From Notamacropus eugenii (Eukaryota; Chordata; Mammalia; Diprotodontia; Macropodidae), in the NCBI RefSeq assembly GCF_028372415.1, contig NC_092875.1, forward strand, positions 188,633,522-188,697,521: DNA of 64,000 nt. The letters are read 5' to 3'. Both the position numbers and the translations under genes were made by a program. Below are positions 36,401-46,570 of this stretch, piece after piece. Under the pieces are notes generated by a model. That model was not told the origin of the DNA, searched no databases, and saw nothing but the letters and a program-made list of their open reading frames with translations. How positions within the stretch are numbered: position 1 is the first letter of the stretch; every line of letters begins with the position of its first letter.

Positions 36401-39400
36401 AATGTCCATATTTAGCAAATGGAGTAGGAATCATATCATAAAAATCACACAAGTGACCTTAGATGTTATTGAACATAACCTTCTATCCAATGTCCTGTAT
36501 AGGTAATCATCCCACATAAATTAATATCTCGAGATCAGTAATAGGGTATTCTCATTGTCTCATAAAGTCAAGTCAACAAGCATTTAATAAGCACCTACTA
36601 TGTGCCAGACATGTTGCTAAGCTCTGGAGATAGAAAGAAAGGCAAAAAATAATCCCTGTTCTCTAAGAGCTTCTTGAAATCCTTTAATGCTTCAAGTTTT
36701 TCACTACAAACAAGTGAAGTAAATAAGCCAAGCATCACCATCATCATCATTATTGTGAATAGCTAACATTTATATAGCATTTATTATGTGCCAAACACTG
36801 CTGACACTTTACAATTATTGTCTCCTTTGGTCCTCAAAACAACCCTGAAGGTGAGTGCTATTATATGTAATCCACATTTTTCATTTGAGGAAGCTAGGCA
36901 GACAGAATCTGACTGACTTGCCCAGGGACACACAACTAGTAATTATCTGAAACTGGATTTGAACGCAGGTCCTCTTGACTGTGCCTGGTGCACTGTTCAC
37001 TTCTCCACCTAGGTCATCCTTCCAATTTTACAGATAAGGAAGTGACTCTTTGAATTTCTACTCAATGAAAACCTGTGTCTTTCTCTCATTATACTCTCTA
37101 GTCCATATCATATGCTTGTGCAGTGGATTTTGGAATCTGAATGTAGAATTGTATAGTCTAATACTCCAACAGATATATAACCTAATAATAATGTTCCTTA
37201 AGCTCAAATTTCACTCAGCTCCAGTGGTTTCCTGTTTCCTTTAGGATAAAATACAAACTCTCTTTAGTTCTTAAAGCCTTGTACAACTTGGCCCCAATCT
37301 ATTTTCCAGCTTCATTGGATGTTATTTCCCCTCTCACACTCTGTGGTCTAGCCAAACTGGCCTTCTATCTCTTCCTCACACATGACAATCCATCTCCCAT
37401 CTCTATATCTCTGTACTTGACATCCCTACTGCCTGGAATATACTTCCTCCTTACCTTTGCCTCATAGAGTCCCTCTCTTTCTTTAAGATGTAGCAAGTTT
37501 CCCCATTTAAACAAACTTTTATTTAACTACTTTGAATGTATTTTTATTTATTCACTTTATATTTGTGATGTTCATGTTTACATATGTAGTTTCTACAAGC
37601 TCCTTACAAGTAAGGAGTTTCATTCTTTCCTGGTGCCTAGCAGAGTGCCTACATAGGTACCTAGTAAATATTTGATTGTTATTCATCTCATCCATGTACC
37701 TGGGCCCTCCAGCAATGCAAATTATAACCCCTCCACACCTACCCATGGAATGAGTCCTCCAGTTAATTCATCACTGGGGTTCCACCTGTTGTTCTGGGGG
37801 ACTTTCTTGCATTCTCTTGACATTGTGTGGCTACCAATGGAGCAAGTAGACTCTCTCTTGGTTATCCCTCATTCTTAAGATGTGAACAGGCTATATCTTT
37901 TTTTTGGGCAGGGCAGGGGTCATACATTTCTTCTAATTATATCCTTTATTCCATTTTAGCCAGTGTCATCCTTTTTTTTTTGGTAATTTGTTGCAGCCTG
38001 CTCACACCAACCTTGTGGGCCTCCATTACCCTTTTGACCTTCAGTTTCAGTTCTCAAAGAGTATTCTCTGTCTTGGTCAATTCAATTAACATTTATTAAG
38101 TAGCTACTGTGTGCCAGTAACTGTGCTAAGGGCTAAGGATATAAAAAGAGGCAAAAGACAATCCCTGAAGAGCTTACACTCCAATCTTATATCCATGCAA
38201 AACCACTGGAAAAATACCAATATTAAAAAGATGGTCCTTTATTCTTGAGATGCCGTTGGAGTTCTCCACTCTTTTATATACCTCCATGCCCTCAAAATTG
38301 TCCCCCCTGGGATAGACCTCTTTTTTGTGTCCAATCATTCTTTCCCACCTTGGTTTTCTTCAGTGCCTTTTCCACTTCCTAAGGCCTCCTGGCCTCTACA
38401 GAGCTCTTACTATCCCACCATACTGCCTCAGTACTCAACTATCTCAGGTTAGATTAAGTTTGAGAACCAGCATTGGAATCGGCTACCAGGGAAAAAAAAA
38501 ACAGTTAATGCTTTGTCTTGGTGCAGCCCTGCCTGAACCATGAGCATGATTTAGGAACACAATTCAAAGTTCCCTTGACAGGGATGATTCTGGTAGCCAT
38601 TCACAGTGGTGACATGGAGTTCTGAGCAGGGTACGTAACATATCTGAGGACTCTCTCACCCCACTCATGGCAAGGCCTTACTGGCCCAGTTACAGATGCT
38701 AATGTCATTGCAGGTGCTTTCCAATCTGGACAAAATTGTAAGCATGATTTTGTGAGTGTCATTACTTATCTGAACACCTTAGCCATTACCTGCTGGGAGC
38801 ATATTCAAAGCAAGGTACATGTAAGTGTCAGGAAAACGGATACTTTGAGGTTGTAAGATAATAACTGCCATATGGATGGGAGGAAAATGGGCTGACTTGG
38901 CTTCTAACCCTAATGATGTTGTTTTCATTCCCAGCATGCCATGTTCACAGCAATTCATAAGCATTACACCCTGGAGGACTGGAAGCTGTTTGCCACAAAT
39001 CACCCAGAATGCCTGGAGGTATGATCACATCATGATTATTGATCATTTGACTCATGCCAAGGAGTATATATGTTATATTGTGAAGAAAAAACCTCCTGGA
39101 TTTTCAAGGGTATTTAGATTAGAAAGAGAGAAGCATTGTATTATAGATGTAGTATGTGATATTTTTATACCGAAAGCTGACTCAGGTGGAGTGTCATGTA
39201 ATTCTAAGGACTTGGGGTAGATGACTTCTGGGATTGTGGGACTCAGTGATATGATAATGATCCTATCTCTAAGAGGTCCTTCAATGCTCAATTAAGCAGC
39301 TGGACAATGCTGCTTCCTGGGAGAGTGAAGACCTAAAAATAGAAGAAACCAGATTGACTTTTTAAAAAGGGATGGGGGAATGCAAAGGGAGATATTGTCT

Positions 39401-42400
39401 CAAGATCCAAACTAAGGAAAATCTGGTAGGGGTCACTATGTTCTATTACTAAGATGGGGATGTCAAGGAATTAAGAGAGAATTAAAAAGAGAGGAACAAA
39501 AACCTACCAGAAGGAAGCAGTGAAGCATAGTTTGAAGAAATCAGAGCATCTGAGTTCAAATCCTGCTTTTGACACTTATCTACCTGTGTGAGCATGAATG
39601 AGTCACTTTGCTTCCTTGGACCTCAGTTTAATCAACTGTACGATGAGGGGATTGGATTAGATTGTCTCTAAGGTCCTTTTCAGTTCTAGATCTATGTTTC
39701 TATGATTGAGCTTATGATTATTTACTGTTCTAAGGATTGGAATCCAAAGGTAGACTGTCATTCAAAGAGGAAACTACTTTCAGGTGTCTTCTGATCCCAT
39801 ATGATAGAGAAAACTCTTTACCTTTTATTTTCCCTCAGTAATTCTATTTTGAGAGCTAGCATGTTGTAGCAGAAAGATCACTGGACTTTGGTGGTATAGT
39901 AGATACAGTGCTGGGCTTGGATTCAGGAAGACTCAGCTTCAAATCTGGTTTCAGATACTTAGCTGCGTGACCCTGAGAAAGTCATTTAGTGACCCTGTTT
40001 GCTTCAGTTTCCTCCGCTATAAAAATGAACTGGAGAAGGCAATGGCAAACCACTGCAGTATCTCTGCCAAGAACATCCCGAATGGGGTTATGAAGAGTTG
40101 AATATGACTGAACAGCAACACAGTTTGTAATAATACCTGTAATACCTACCTCCCAAGGTAGTTGTGGATAATATATGTAAAGTGATTTGTAAATACTAAG
40201 TTACTGTAGAGATTTGCAAAGGAAAAATGATTTGAATAGACTAAGAGAAACTGGCAGGGATCAGTTTGAGAAGAGGAATTAATATGTGACAGTATTAGAA
40301 CAGAGACAATGGGGATAAAAGTCAGAGTCATGTTAAGGAATCCAGTCATGTACAATAGGACCTGATTGAGTTTCTTACAGAAAATATTTTTGCTTTCCCT
40401 TGGGCCATTAACAGTTTTGAATGGGGTGGGTGGAATATGACCTCTGGTTCTATCCTGAAACTCCAAGGTGAATCCAATCTTAATATAACTTCTGAATATA
40501 AAAGCAGCAACTAGTCATACCTTTCAACAAAGAAAGAACAAGCACATTGGAAAAGAAAGTCAGCCAGGGCCAGCTCTGCTTCTGCCTTCTTCATTCCTAA
40601 AGACTTTTTGCAGTGGTTTCCGAGGCCATGCTAACAGAAAATGTATCCCAGGCCACATTAGAGATGTTCTCCATAAGACTGAAAGAGGTCACTCTGTGAC
40701 TGCCAAGTTCTATCACCTCAGTCTGATTGCTGCTGATGTGGCCACATGTAGTTCTTTGTTACCTGAGCCGGTACACTAACTGTGTCTGGGTTCCGATTAA
40801 TGAGAAGATGGTTCTCTAAGATAAAAGATTTCTGTGACTAGCTCGGTGACTGAGCAGCTGATATTTTATTTTCATTTTACAGCTTACAAGTGAATGATGT
40901 CTGTTTTCCCTTTCTTCTCCTTTGTCTTACAAGAACCTTTTGAGAAAATTGTTGATGAAAAATCAATGGTTTTTTCCAAACCTCCATTTTTGTAAATGTA
41001 GTTTTCGATAACACTTCATTAATCCAAACCTCAACCTTGATTATGAACTCTGAAAATCTGATTTATTTTCCCTGCCCAGAGCCTAATTAGAAAGTGAAAA
41101 TTGAAAAGCTCATCAGTCCTGAGAAAAAACAGTAACCCAAACTCATGGAATCTCAGAGTGGCAAAAGACCTATCTAGACCAACCTGGATCTTTCCAAGAA
41201 TCTCTTGGATGATATATTCAGTAAGTGGTTATCCAGCCTTTGCTTGAATTGAAGACCTCTCCTGAAGGAGTACTTAATATCTTCCTGACAGCCCAGTCCA
41301 TTGGGGAACACCAGTTGTTACTGAGTCTTTCTTTTTGCTGTTCAGTCATTTTCAATCATGTCCAACTCTTCATGACTCCATTTGGTGTTTTCTTGGCAGA
41401 TACTTCAGTGGTTTGCCATTTCCTTCTCCAGCTCATTTTATAGATGAGAAAACTGAGGCCAACAGGATTAAGTGACTTATGCAAGGTCACACAGCTAGGA
41501 AGTGTCTGAGGCCAGATTTGAACTCGAGTCTCCCTGACTACAGGCTGAGTACTGTATCTACTGTATAACTTAGCTGTCCTAATCTGTCCTCACATTGTGT
41601 TGTAATCTTTCTTTCACTTCCATCAGTTGTTCTAGGTTTTCTCCTTTGGGGCCAACAGGAAAAGTCTAAACTCATTTCCACATGGATAGAGATTGGAACT
41701 GGACCTGTGATTTAATTGGTACAGGGAACTCACAAATGAAGAAACTCCTTTCCCCTTACCAGTGAGGATTTGCCTGCAGCAGTGGTGTCAAACTCAAATA
41801 GACACAGAGGCCATTAAATCTTACATAACAGTCCCTGTGGATGCATATTGACTTAGAAAACCACATATTTACATTATCTATGTTCCACTGTATTTTTATT
41901 TGTTTTGTTAAGTATTTCTCAATTATATATTAATCTAGTACAACAGCACTCTGAGGAATGTTTGGTATCTCTGGTCTAGAGCACAGAGATGAAAGTGACT
42001 TAGTCAGGATCACACAGCCATTATTCATCTGAAGCAGGACTTGAACCTAGACCTTCCTGTTTTCAAGACCAGATCTCTATGAACCAGGGATGGGGCCATA
42101 TGGCCCTCTAGGTCCTTGGGTATGACCTTTTGACTGAGTCCATGTTTTATGGAACAAATCCTTTTATTAAGGGGATTTGCTCTATGAAGTTTGGAGTCAG
42201 TCAAAGGGCTGCGGTTGAGGACCTAGAAGGCCACCTATGGCCTTGAGGCCACAGGTTCCCTACCCTCACTGGACTGTGTCATGCTGCCTCAACATGACAT
42301 TTCTTCAAATACTTAAAGGTGATTATCAGGCCTTCTCTAATTCTCTACTCTGGACTAAACATCCTCAGTTACTACAACAATTACAATTTGATTTCCAGGC

Positions 42401-44804
42401 CTTTGACCATTCTGGTCACCCTTTCCTAAATGTTCTTCAGTTTATTAGTGTTATTTGTAAAATGTACCTCCCAGAACAGAGCAAAACCCACTCCAGATAA
42501 CCTGACCAAGAGAGCATACAGAGGGTGCATGTGTCCAAGTGGTCAGCACCACCCTTTGATGCCAGTAGAGTTCTGCTTCTGCCTCCATCAGTGGTCCCCC
42601 AGTGGTTTCTGCTATGCCTTTTCCTCCTCTGATTCCTGGAGGTCCCCCTTGAGTTTGTTCAGGCAGTTCCCAGGGCTATTCTGTACCTCCTCACCTCTCC
42701 TTCAATCTCGTCCTCCAACCCTGTTATGTTTTAACTCTTCTGTTTCATTTGAATAAGGTACAACACCTTATTCCAGTAGTGTATCCCATCCCATCAAATC
42801 TCCGTGAAACAGGAGATCAAATTTGCCTCCTTTAAAATTTAGGGGCAGCTAGATAGTGAAGTGGACAGAGCCCTAGACCTGGAGTCAGAACTGAGTTCAA
42901 ATCTGGCCTTAGGTAATTACTAGTTGTGTGACCCTGGGCACATCCGTTAGCCAGTATCTGCCTCAGTTTCCTCAACTGTAAAATAGGGATAATTATAACA
43001 CCTACTTCCCAGGGTTGTTGTGATGATTAAATGAAATAATAGCTGTAAAGTGCTTAGCACAGTGTGCGGCATGTGGTACGCACAATAGAAATGCTAGATG
43101 TTATTGCTATTCTGATTAGCATTATTATCTCCTGTGCACCTTGATTGTCACCCATACTTTGAATGTTTGAGACCGTGGGCCTAACTGCCAGAATTTTTCT
43201 TGGATGTTTTTCTCCTGGGAATTTGCAGTTTTTCTTCTTGCTACCTTCTTTGATTAATGATTAGGTGGATGTATATAGATAATTCTCCCTCCCTTCATCT
43301 CCCTTCCTTTTCACTTTTAAAACTTCGTTGATTAGATTTGCAAGATACCAGACACACATATTTGATTCAGTTTGGAAGTCTATCATAAATTTCCACCGGA
43401 CAGGCAAATGAATGGGTGGCTGAATTTTAAGTGGGAGGCAGCTAGATGTAGGCTGAAGACTTGAGTCCTGGCTCCTGCCAGACTAATTCTTTGTGGGTAG
43501 TTTATTTAATCTCTATGATCCTCATTTTCTTTATCTATAAAATGGGATAAATTATATTGTGTCACCTATATCAGAAGATTGTGGTGAGGCTCAGTTAAGA
43601 TAAGGTATATTAAAAGTTTTTTTTTTTAACCTTTTTAAAATTTATCTTTAATTCATGGAATAAAACAAGCATTTTCTAACTGTACAATAAAAAAGAAGCA
43701 GCTACATGCACATGAAACTGCAAATCTGCTACACACAATTTGCTTTTCCTTTCAAATATGCAACAAAATTATCATGTAAATTTCTTCCCTCAACCCTAGA
43801 GATATCAATGAAACAGTAAAATGCTACATGAATAATGAATTATGATTATGACTATTATTCTAAGAAAGAAGGAATATAGATTGGGTTGAAATGGAAATTT
43901 CACACCAGATTCACACCAGAACTCAGATAACAAGGCTAGACTGGGAGGAATGTGATTTCAGTGGGATAAAAGGCCTTTCCCCTACACAGAAATGTTTTTA
44001 AAGGAGATAAAATTTAAAATGCAGTTGCTCTTAAGACTACGTTAAGGTGTAAATGAGTAGAATCTTTCTTGAGGAGGGGAGGAGAGAGGGATAGAAAGAG
44101 ATGGCCAAAGTCACTAAGAGTTCTGGACTAGTCACTGTGCCAAACCCTGGCCACACAAAGCTAGGAAGAAACATTGTTTAACTCAAAGATTATCTTCAGG
44201 GAAGATACAAACATATAAACAACTACGTAAATGCAAGAAAAATATAGTATAAATGGAAAGTAATCTCAAAAGGTAGAGACTGACTATAGGAAGGACAGGG
44301 AAAAGACCTCATGTGGAAAGTAAGATCTAAAGAAAGGTGAGGAAGGAGAGTATGCCAGCCAGGGAAGAGATATAATTAAGAAGGTGGAGTATTTTGTGTG
44401 TGGAACACCATTATCAGTATCCCTAGATATGGATCTTAGAACTCAGTGAAGGAGAGCAAAGTATAAGATAACTGGAAAGGTAGGAAAGGTCCAGGTTGTA
44501 AAGCCCTTTAAAAGCCAAACAGGGTTTTATGTGTAATTGATCCTAGAGGTAACTGGACCCCACTGAATATGAAGGTGACATAGTCAGACTTGTATTTAGG
44601 AAGATTATTTTTGATAGCGGAGTGGAGGATGAATGGGAGTGGGAATGAGATTTGAGGAAGGGAGGCCAATAAGAAGGCTGCTGTCATAGTCCAGGTGCGA
44701 AATGATGAGGGCTTGTAGCAGGCAGTCCACGTGTCAAAAAGGGAAGTGTAGAGATAGAAATAAACCTTCTCAAGCAGATTGTAAGCTCTTTAAGGGCAGG
44801 GCCT

Positions 44805-44842
<38 letters not shown>

Positions 44843-46570
44843 TGTGTCTGTGTCTGTGTGTGTGTGTCTGTGTCTGTGTCTGTGTGTCTGTGTCTGTGTG
44901 TCTGTATGTCTGTGTCTGTAAGTGTAGAGATAGAAATAAACCTCAAGTAGATTGTAAACTCTTTAAGGGCAGGGCCTGGGTGTCTGTGTGTGTCCTCAGC
45001 ATCTAATGTGGTGCCTGGGATGAAATAAAATGCTGCAAAGAATAAAATGAATAAATTCTAACTGAATTGAATTGAAGAAAAAAAATTAGATTTAGATCTA
45101 GAAGCTTACATTGGAAGAAAGTCAAGCACATAAAAACAGAATTTGAATTTGGGTCTTTATGACTCAGCTGGGTACTCTACCGTATTATCTAGCTTCCTCC
45201 ATAGAGTACAGATGAGCAGAGAGACTTTAAAGTAGACAACTATCCTTTGGAGATCCATGCAGCTTTACTGTTGCTGCCTTTATCAACTCATATTTCCATA
45301 GTACTTCTGACAGCTCGTCATCTTCACAGTTAGCTCAGGAGATGGGTAATGCAAATATGATTGTCCTCACTTTAGAGATGAAGAATCTGAAACTCAAAGA
45401 TGATAAATGACTTGACTCAGAGTTGGGATTTCAACCCAGGCCTTCTGACTTCAGGACCTAAGCACGGGGCACAGTGGGCACACAACTGCCTCCATTTATT
45501 GAGGTGACACATTCTAATGGTACATTAGAAAGTACGACAGCTCTAGATCCAGAGAACATGGAGTCAAGTTTCACTTCTGGTACTCTGTTAGACAAGTCAC
45601 CTCAGCTCTCCAGGCCTCAGTTTCCTTATCCGTAAAACAAGGAATTGGACTAGATATCCTCTGAGATCTTTTTGTACTTTATATCCATGATCTCTGTTAA
45701 CATTTCTTGAACTACATTTCCCCCATTAAAAGGTAAGCCACATGGGGACAAGAATTGATTTGTTTTTGTCTTTATATCTCCAGCATTTAGCATATTTGTT
45801 GTTGTGTAGTTGTTTCAGTCATGTCTGACTTTTCGTGGCCCCATTTGGACTTTTCTTGACAAAGATAAATAGGATAAATGACTTGTCCAAAATCACACAT
45901 CTACTAAGTGTCTGAAGCTGGATTTGAACTCAGGTCTTTTTGACTCTAGACCCAGAACTCTCTCCACTGTGCCACGCAGATGCCCCTTTAGCATATTTAC
46001 TATGTGTCATTCACCTGGTGTGTAGTAAGTGCTTATTAGTTGTTTGATTGATCCTTACCAGTGTATGGACTGATGAAGGTAATGTGGGAAGAGGAGAAGA
46101 AAGAGAGGCTTCCAAAATAACCAAGAGCGTGTTGATTTCTGGAAAGGTTTTATAATCAAAATCCTGGTCTAAGTGTCTCATATGGCAAGTGAATGGTGGA
46201 GATGGGAAGTCAACTCGGGCTTCCTGATTTTGAGGTCAGTTTAATGATCTGGTCAGCTTCATTTACACTGAAGTCTGTTATCTCAGAACTGATCGCTCAT
46301 GATTATTGAGGAATGTGCTTCTGTACATTGTTGGTGAGTTTGCAGTTGAAACTGTGTTTTGTGCACTGCCATTCATGTGTTTTTTCGTTTGCCCAGCATG
46401 TAGCTGTGAGCTCTGGCAGTGGGCAGAGTGACCTGGATAGGATGAGCAGTATCCTGGAGGCTGTTCCACAGATTAAGTATATTTGTCTGGATGTGGCCAA
46501 TGGATATTCCGAGCACTTTGTGGAATTTGTGAAGCTTGTCCGAGCCAAATTCCCAGAACACACCATTATG
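27395..46570 (+). CDS. GMPR: GMPR, GMP reductase 1, 5' part (exons 1-4, incomplete at 3' end)
   Basis: The gene encodes the cytosolic NADPH-dependent enzyme that reductively deaminates GMP to IMP and ammonia, linking guanine to adenine nucleotide pools; the family is a tetrameric TIM barrel related to IMP dehydrogenase. The coding join is 27395-27481, 35383-35502, 38935-39018 and 46397-46570: 29+40+28+58 = 155 codons without a stop, against 345 residues in human GMPR. Visible family signatures are [13 protein letters not shown] at residues 10-22, [10 protein letters not shown] at about 54-63, SSGSG at about 102-106 and [17 protein letters not shown] at about 127-143. [11 protein letters not shown], the DDW-type stretch [14 protein letters not shown] and AVSSGSG match GMPR rather than its paralogue GMPR2. 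The catalytic-cysteine loop (CTTR in the family) is not reached, so further exons must lie downstream. Every junction is gt/ag and phase 0. The start is the first ATG after an in-frame stop at 27134, with A at -3. The reading frame is intact, so I take it as functional. Confidence 0.97.
27782..27867. repeat. GT / TGTC microsatellite at start of intron 1
   Basis: An imperfect (GT)n followed by about five copies of an 8-base tgtctgtg period, 300 bases downstream of exon 1 at the edge of the CpG island. Confidence 0.9.
29655..29950 (-). repeat. MIR-like CORE-SINE followed by CR1/L3-like sequence
   Basis: gatgagaaaactgaggccca and aaggtcacacagatggtaag mark the SINE to about 29815. The part after it (cctattccacttttgtatgg, cttctgttaagcctaaattt) has CR1/L3-like words. 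Confidence 0.55.
29950..30080 (+). repeat. Dispersed repeat, first 100 bases
   Basis: ttaagtgcttactgagtgcc, gggaatacaaaaatcc and gtggagcttatgttctaata: start of the family seen at 13865 and 44115. Confidence 0.5.
30225..30345 (-). repeat. MIR-like SINE fragment
   Basis: cattttacaggtgaggaaa and acaaggtcataaggctagt. Confidence 0.55.
30890..31150 (-). repeat. CORE-SINE (MIR/THER-like)
   Basis: caacaatagctaatatttat, ctaacaaccctgtgagataa, gtgacttgcctagtgtcacg and ctgtatctgctacactacca. Confidence 0.85.
31850..32100 (-). repeat. CORE-SINE (MIR/THER-like)
   Basis: taataatagttagcatgtat, ttgaggaaactgagacgcag, agagtcacacagtaagtgct and aatccagtactctgtccac. Confidence 0.85.
32125..32625 (-). repeat. CORE-SINE split by a later SINE
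   Basis: Left part 32125-32286 (gcattatctcatttgatcct, gggttatacagctactgtg); right part 32550-32625 (ggccagacttgaactctggt, ctagccattacactactt). The host is continuous across the insertion. Confidence 0.8.
32287..32543 (+). repeat. tRNA-headed CORE-type SINE nested in another SINE
   Basis: Head ggggtagttaggtggcag, core gttgggcaagtcacttaacc, tail atgggtcatgaaaagtcagg. Flanked by imperfect duplicates of the host (gcccaaggccagattt at left, gcacctaaggccagactt at right), the expected target-site duplication. Confidence 0.9.
33340..33480 (+). repeat. RTE-type SINE tail
   Basis: ctctggagaagtgaggctgg, gacctgcacagccctccctc, gtcaagtgcaagtcatgtca and ggtcttcttcggcaacaaag; a very common marsupial tail. 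Confidence 0.65.
33600..34070 (+). mobile_element. LINE-1 3' end, sense orientation
   Basis: Plus-strand text caagttgtggtatatgaatg, tgctataagaaatgatgaag, gaagcaaagtgaaatgagcg and caggagaacaatttacac is the ORF2 end; the 3' UTR follows and it finishes with an A-rich tail (aaaataaaaataaattga). Confidence 0.88.
35383..35502 (+). CDS. GMPR: GMPR coding exon 2 (40 codons)
   Basis: The acceptor is a T-rich tract ending caatag and the donor is CAG followed by gtaatt. It encodes [20 protein letters not shown] and then [20 protein letters not shown]. The MDTVGTFEM block is the family's conserved core strand and loop. KCSY replaces the human ERTF, a local divergence in an otherwise highly conserved exon. 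Confidence 0.97.
36570..36670 (+). repeat. Dispersed repeat, first 100 bases
   Basis: caagcatttaataagcacct, actatgtgccagacatgttg, ggcaaaaaataatccctgtt: same family as 13865. Confidence 0.5.
36735..37015 (-). repeat. CORE-SINE (MIR/THER-like)
   Basis: aatagctaacatttatatag, tgccaaacactgctgacact, cttgcccagggacacacaac and cttctccacctaggtc. Confidence 0.85.
37190..37690 (+). mobile_element. L2 LINE 3' end
   Basis: tcactcagctccagtggttt, aaatacaaactctctttagt, ttaaagccttgtacaacttg, tctgtggtctagccaaactg, and an end near ggtgcctagcagagtgccta. Confidence 0.85.
38075..38185 (+). repeat. Dispersed repeat, first 100 bases
   Basis: ttcaattaacatttattaag, ctactgtgtgccagtaactg, agaggcaaaagacaatccct. Confidence 0.5.
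38935..39018 (+). CDS. GMPR: GMPR coding exon 3 (28 codons)
   Basis: The acceptor is ttttcattcccag and the donor is GAG followed by gtatga. It encodes [20 protein letters not shown] then TNHPECLE. The IHKHY and [14 protein letters not shown] segments identify GMPR rather than GMPR2, which has VQWQEFAGQNPDCL here. Confidence 0.97.
39515..39712 (+). repeat. MIR-like CORE-SINE
   Basis: gcatctgagttcaaatcctg, ttggacctcagtttaatcaa and attggattagattgtctcta. Confidence 0.75.
39885..40125 (+). repeat. tRNA-headed CORE-type SINE
   Basis: gtggtatagtagatacagtg, tggattcaggaagactcagc, tggcaaaccactgcagtatc and a final gaatatgactgaacagcaac. Confidence 0.9.
41335..41580 (-). repeat. tRNA-headed CORE-type SINE
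   Basis: tgctgttcagtcattttcaa, catttggtgttttcttggca, gtgacttatgcaaggtcaca and reverse head to actgtataacttagctgtcc. Confidence 0.9.
41780..41973. mobile_element. hAT-like non-autonomous DNA transposon with 8-base target duplication
   Basis: Left end cagtggtgtcaaactc; right end atgtttggtatctctg, its imperfect inverted copy (canonical gagtttgacacctctg is seen at 2802-2816). Flanks gcctgcag and gtctagag are 8 bases long and match at 6 of 8, the hAT hallmark. Length 194, no coding content. Confidence 0.65.
41985..42090 (-). repeat. MIR-like SINE fragment
   Basis: gtgacttagtcaggatcaca and aggacttgaacctagacctt. Confidence 0.65.
42240..42525. mobile_element. CR1/L3-like LINE fragment
   Basis: tcttcaaatacttaaaggtg, tggactaaacatcctcagtt, ggtcaccctttcctaaatgt and ccagataacctgaccaagag match the layout of the 8320-8695 fragment and of old CR1-type ends. 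Confidence 0.45.
42838..43110 (+). repeat. CORE-SINE (THER-like), full length
   Basis: Head aggggcagctagatagtgaa, B-box-like gttcaaatctgg, cctcagtttcctcaactgta, cccagggttgttgtgatg, and end aatgctagatgttattgc. Confidence 0.88.
43430..43612 (+). repeat. MIR-like CORE-SINE
   Basis: aggcagctagatgtaggctg, cctcattttctttatctata and agaagattgtggtgaggctc. Confidence 0.7.
43615..43860 (-). mobile_element. LINE-1 3' UTR fragment
   Basis: T-rich left end, then cacatgaaactgcaaatctg and caacaaaattatcatgtaaa, collinear with the start of the L1 at about 60940. Confidence 0.6.
44115..44725 (+). repeat. Long dispersed repeat of unassigned class
   Basis: A 600-base unit of the family begun at 13865: ccaggttgtaaagcccttta, ggtgacatagtcagacttgt, ttaggaagattatttttgat, ctgtcatagtccaggtgcga, aatgatgagggcttgtagca. 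No open frame. I recall it only as a recurrent marsupial repeat. Confidence 0.55.
44744..44979 (+). repeat. Duplicated L2-like block around a TG/TGTC microsatellite
   Basis: aagtgtagagatagaaataa begins at 44744 and again at 44920, each followed by gtaa..ctctttaagggcaggg. Between them lies about 113 bases of (TG)n/(TGTC)n. The second copy continues into a short L2-like end. Confidence 0.85.
45325..45490 (-). repeat. MIR-like CORE-SINE
   Basis: tttagagatgaagaatctga and atttcaacccaggccttctg; diverged. Confidence 0.6.
45495..45705 (+). repeat. MIR-like CORE-SINE
   Basis: ccaggcctcagtttccttat, ggaattggactagatatcct. Confidence 0.6.
45795..45990 (-). repeat. tRNA-headed CORE-type SINE
   Basis: gttgttgtgtagttgtttca, cttttcgtggccccatttgg, then a gap and gtctgaagctggatttgaac to tgccacgcagatgcccc. 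Confidence 0.85.
46397..46570 (+). CDS. GMPR: GMPR coding exon 4 (58 codons)
   Basis: The acceptor is ttcgtttgcccag and the donor is ATG followed by gtaggt. The exon runs from [20 protein letters not shown] through the invariant [15 protein letters not shown] to AKFPEHTIM. In the family the next residues are AGNVVTGE, which would open exon 5; no such exon is readable between here and the window end. Confidence 0.97.

Larger units (their letters stand above)
35503..38934 (+). other. GMPR: GMPR intron 2 (3432 bases, phase 0)
   Basis: Donor gtaatt, acceptor cccag. It holds a SINE at 36735-37015, an L2 tail at about 37190-37690 and a short dispersed repeat at 38075-38185. Nothing is recognised in 35510-36560 and 38190-38930. 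Confidence 0.9.
39019..46396 (+). other. GMPR: GMPR intron 3 (7378 bases, phase 0)
   Basis: Donor gtatga, acceptor gcccag. It is rich in SINEs, with a hAT-like element, a CR1-like fragment, an L1 3' piece, a long dispersed repeat and a duplicated microsatellite block. 40130-41140 and 46000-46390 show nothing recognisable. Confidence 0.9.
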
